Of a stretch of DNA of 16,703 nt, positions 14,601-16,703 are shown in pieces. The position numbers were made by a program, and so were the translations under genes. Under the pieces are notes generated by a model. The model was not told the DNA's origin. It worked only from the letters and a program-made list of their open reading frames with translations, and made no database searches. The stretch comes from Candidatus Neomicrothrix sp. UBA6944. GTDB lineage: Bacteria; Actinomycetota; Acidimicrobiia; Acidimicrobiales; Poriferisodalaceae. The DNA lies in NCBI GenBank assembly GCA_002448715.1, contig DJZU01000023.1:1-16703 (forward strand). The letters are read 5' to 3'. Each line of letters begins with the position of its first letter. Position 1 is the first letter of the stretch.

Positions 14601-16058
14601 TTAGTTCAATGGCCGATCAGTGGGCGTCACCGGAGACATAAGAGCGGTAGAACCGGTCAGGAAAGCGTCCACCGACGCTGCGCAAGAGCGACCTTCGGCG
14701 ATAGCCCACACGATGAGGCTCTGTCCTCGTCCCATGTCGCCGCACACCCAAACACCATCAACATTGGTTGAGAAGTCACCGTCGCGAGCCACGTTGGATC
14801 TCTCGTCGAGATCTACCCCTAATTGAGTTAACAGATCGCCCTTCTCGGGCCCAGTAAAGCCCATCGCTAGAAACACCAAATCTGCTTCAAGTTCGAAATC
14901 CGAACCAGCCACCTTCTCGAAACGACCGTCTTTGAATTCGACTTCATGTGCGGCGAGTGCACGAACATTTCCATCGTCATCTCCCACAAATTTTTCGGTA
15001 TTGACCGAATAAATTCGTTCACCGCCTTCTTCATGAGCTGACGTTGTTTTGAAGGTCATCGGGAACGTTGGCCAGGGATTTCCTCCTGAACGTTCTTCAG
15101 GGGGACGTGCCATTATCTCGAACTGATGAACTGAACTTGCACCTTGTCTATGAGCGGTACCAAGGCAGTCCGCTCCGGTGTCGCCGCCCCCAATAATGAC
15201 AACTTTTTTACCTGCAGCGGATATCGGAACCTCTTCAACACCCATATCTCCGTGTTGGGCGCGATTAGCCCAAGGGAGATACTCCATAGCCTGGTAAATG
15301 CCGTTTAATTCTCGGCCTTCTATCGGAAGGTCGCGCCATTGTGTCGCGCCGCCAGCTAATACAACCGCATCAAATTGCTGTTGCAGTTCGCTACTGGTGA
15401 TATCTACGCCTACGTCGACTCCTGTTCGAAACTCCGTGCCTTCGAGTTCCATCTGTTCGATGCGGCGGTCTATATGTCGCTTCTCCATTTTGAATTCGGG
15501 AATGCCGTATCTCAGGAGGCCGCCAATTCGGTCAGCGCGTTCAAACACGACGACAGAATGTCCTGCTCGTGTCAGTTGTTGGGCGGCCGCTAGACCCGCC
15601 GGACCGCTACCAACCACCGCAACGGACTTACCGGAAAGGACACTTGGGGTTACCGGAGTGACCCAACCCATCTCGAATGCGTGGTCGATGATGGTGACTT
15701 CAACCTGTTTGATGGCGACCGGGTCCTGATTGATTCCCAAGACGCATGCGCCCTCGCATGGGGCTGGGCACAGACGTCCAGTGAATTCGGGGAAGTTGTT
15801 CGTTGCGTGTAGTCGGTCGATCGCTTCTTTCCAGCGGTCTTTGTAAACGAGATCGTTCCAATCAGGAATGATGTTCCCCAAGGGGCAGCCGCTGTTGCAG
15901 AACGGAATTCCGCAGTCCATGCATCTACTTGCTTGATCTTTCAGATCTGCTTGATCGAAATCTTCGTAGACCTCGTTCCAATCAAGTAGGCGAACGGGGA
16001 CAGGTCTGCGTGTTGGGGTTTGTCGTGAATGTTTCAGAAATCCGCGAATATCAGCCAT
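14601..16058 (-). CDS. gltD: Glutamate synthase small subunit
   Basis: A 485-residue protein, the standard length of the NADPH-dependent glutamate synthase beta subunit. It passes electrons from NADPH through FAD and iron-sulfur centres to the large subunit, which makes two glutamates from glutamine and 2-oxoglutarate. The N-terminal domain has Cys46, Cys49, Cys54 and Cys58 (CMDCGIPFC..GC) and Cys97, Cys101 and Cys105 (CPAPCEGAC), as expected for the two 4Fe-4S clusters. The FAD motif is VVGSGPAG (148-155), the NADPH motif is IIGGGDTGADC (288-298), and the C-terminal FAD contact WVCGDMGRGQSLIVWAI lies at 437-453. ATG 16058-16056 follows GAGGGGAA, six bases after the gltB stop, so gltB-gltD is an operon. 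It is full length with all cysteines kept. Confidence 0.97.
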   Translation of the reverse strand: MADIRGFLKHSRQTPTRRPVPVRLLDWNEVYEDFDQADLKDQASRCMDCGIPFCNSGCPLGNIIPDWNDLVYKDRWKEAIDRLHATNNFPEFTGRLCPAPCEGACVLGINQDPVAIKQVEVTIIDHAFEMGWVTPVTPSVLSGKSVAVVGSGPAGLAAAQQLTRAGHSVVVFERADRIGGLLRYGIPEFKMEKRHIDRRIEQMELEGTEFRTGVDVGVDITSSELQQQFDAVVLAGGATQWRDLPIEGRELNGIYQAMEYLPWANRAQHGDMGVEEVPISAAGKKVVIIGGGDTGADCLGTAHRQGASSVHQFEIMARPPEERSGGNPWPTFPMTFKTTSAHEEGGERIYSVNTEKFVGDDDGNVRALAAHEVEFKDGRFEKVAGSDFELEADLVFLAMGFTGPEKGDLLTQLGVDLDERSNVARDGDFSTNVDGVWVCGDMGRGQSLIVWAIAEGRSCAASVDAFLTGSTALMSPVTPTDRPLN

Positions 16059-16064
16059 TTCCCC

Positions 16065-16703
16065 TCACCCCTTCGCCGCTGCCATCACGGCTTCTTCGAC
16101 GTTGTGCCCGTGCTCTTCAGCTGTAGCGATTGCTTCGAGCACTCTCCGGTAATCCTTTGGCATGACTTTCTTAAACGAGCGGACATATTGGTGCCAACGA
16201 TCCAGAACAGTTGCAGCAACAGCCGAGTTCGTCTCTTCAAGATGAAGTCGAATGATGTCTCGAAGAGCGTCTGCGTCTTCTTCAGACAACGAACTTTCTA
16301 AGTCCACCATCTCGGTGTTGAGATTGCGATGGAACTCGTCGTGGGGATCGTAAACATACGCGACGCCACCTGACATTCCAGCACCGAAGTTTCTTCCAGT
16401 AGCGCCCAAAATGACGACGGTGCCTCCGGTCATGTACTCACATCCGTGGTCGCCGATTCCTTCTACGACTGCTGTTGCACCTGAGTTTCGAACGCAGAAA
16501 CGTTCACCAACTATTCCTCGGATGTACACCTCGCCAGAGGTTGCCCCGTACAAGATGACGTTGCCAGCGATGACGTTTTCTTCAGCAACGAAGTTTGGTG
16601 AAGCGTTGCTTGGTGGTTGCAGTGTGATGCGGCCACCGGAAAGTCCTTTACCCAAATAGTCGTTAGCGTCTCCGGAGAGACGCAACGTGATGCCTTTAGG
16701 TAC
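16065..16703 (-). CDS. gltB: Glutamate synthase large subunit, C-terminal part
   Basis: The frame is open from the right edge to TGA at 16067-16065 and gives the last 212 residues of a protein that would be near 1500. It reads KGITLRLSGDANDYLGKGLS at the edge, then repeated GG and GAT turns (GGRITL, GNVILYGATSG, GGTVVILGATG, FGAGMSGGVAYVYD). This is the GXGXG beta-helix domain of the glutamate synthase alpha subunit, followed by the helical C-terminus. The amidotransferase and FMN domains lie outside the window. The first in-frame TTG inside the window (16685-16683) is internal, not a start. It precedes gltD by six bases. Confidence 0.96.
   Translation of the reverse strand, partial: VPKGITLRLSGDANDYLGKGLSGGRITLQPPSNASPNFVAEENVIAGNVILYGATSGEVYIRGIVGERFCVRNSGATAVVEGIGDHGCEYMTGGTVVILGATGRNFGAGMSGGVAYVYDPHDEFHRNLNTEMVDLESSLSEEDADALRDIIRLHLEETNSAVAATVLDRWHQYVRSFKKVMPKDYRRVLEAIATAEEHGHNVEEAVMAAAKG

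Noticed and set aside
15298..15729. Plus-strand frame of 143 codons
   Set aside because: It is antisense to gltD, whose FAD and Fe-S motifs cover the same bases.
1..16703. Defence system, prophage, transposon or CRISPR array
   Set aside because: No transposase, integrase, nuclease or spaced repeats were seen; all supported genes are metabolic or transport genes.

Overview
This window looks like chromosomal DNA from a free-living heterotrophic bacterium, most likely an actinobacterium (an Acidimicrobiia-type marine or soil lineage is my best guess). The hints are a PPOX-class protein of the type often dependent on F420, two double-length family III CoA-transferases, two phytanoyl-CoA-dioxygenase-like proteins, DUF3237, DUF1330 and VOC proteins, and a G+C content of about half by eye. 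This is inference: there is no rRNA or other marker gene, and a SAR202-type Chloroflexota is a realistic alternative.

Layout. Positions 1-4145 are all on the minus strand. In transcription order they hold a tandem CaiB/BaiF CoA-transferase (1743-4145), a short-chain dehydrogenase (685-1509) and a D-2-hydroxyacid dehydrogenase cut by the window edge (1-590). Diverging from the CoA-transferase is a plus-strand pair: an acyl-CoA carboxylase-type carboxyltransferase (4250-5818) and a PhyH dioxygenase (5840-6658). A second block follows with the same plan. A second tandem CoA-transferase (7185-9596) and a DUF1330 protein (6822-7109) are on the minus strand, diverging from a plus-strand run of PhyH dioxygenase, VOC protein and DUF3237 protein (9719-11422). 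Between the blocks, 6672-6735 holds a decayed copy of the 3' end of a CoA-transferase gene.

The third region has an MFS carrier on the minus strand (11419-12687), tail to tail with DUF3237 and diverging from a PPOX-fold reductase and a flavoprotein oxidoreductase (12758-14574). The window ends in housekeeping nitrogen assimilation: gltD (14601-16058) and the 3' end of gltB (16065 to the edge), both on the minus strand.

How the genes may work together (inference). Everything from 1 to about 14574 reads as a catabolic island for an organic acid or a branched or cyclic acyl compound. The MFS carrier would import it, the CoA-transferases would make the CoA thioester, the Fe(II)/2-oxoglutarate dioxygenases would hydroxylate it, the SDR and hydroxyacid dehydrogenase would oxidise alcohols, and the carboxyltransferase would act on an acyl-CoA. 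The substrate cannot be read from the sequence. No mobile element, CRISPR array, tRNA or rRNA was seen. The 233-base gap 1510-1742 and the other gaps hold no gene I can support, and no gene-free stretch exceeds 300 bases.
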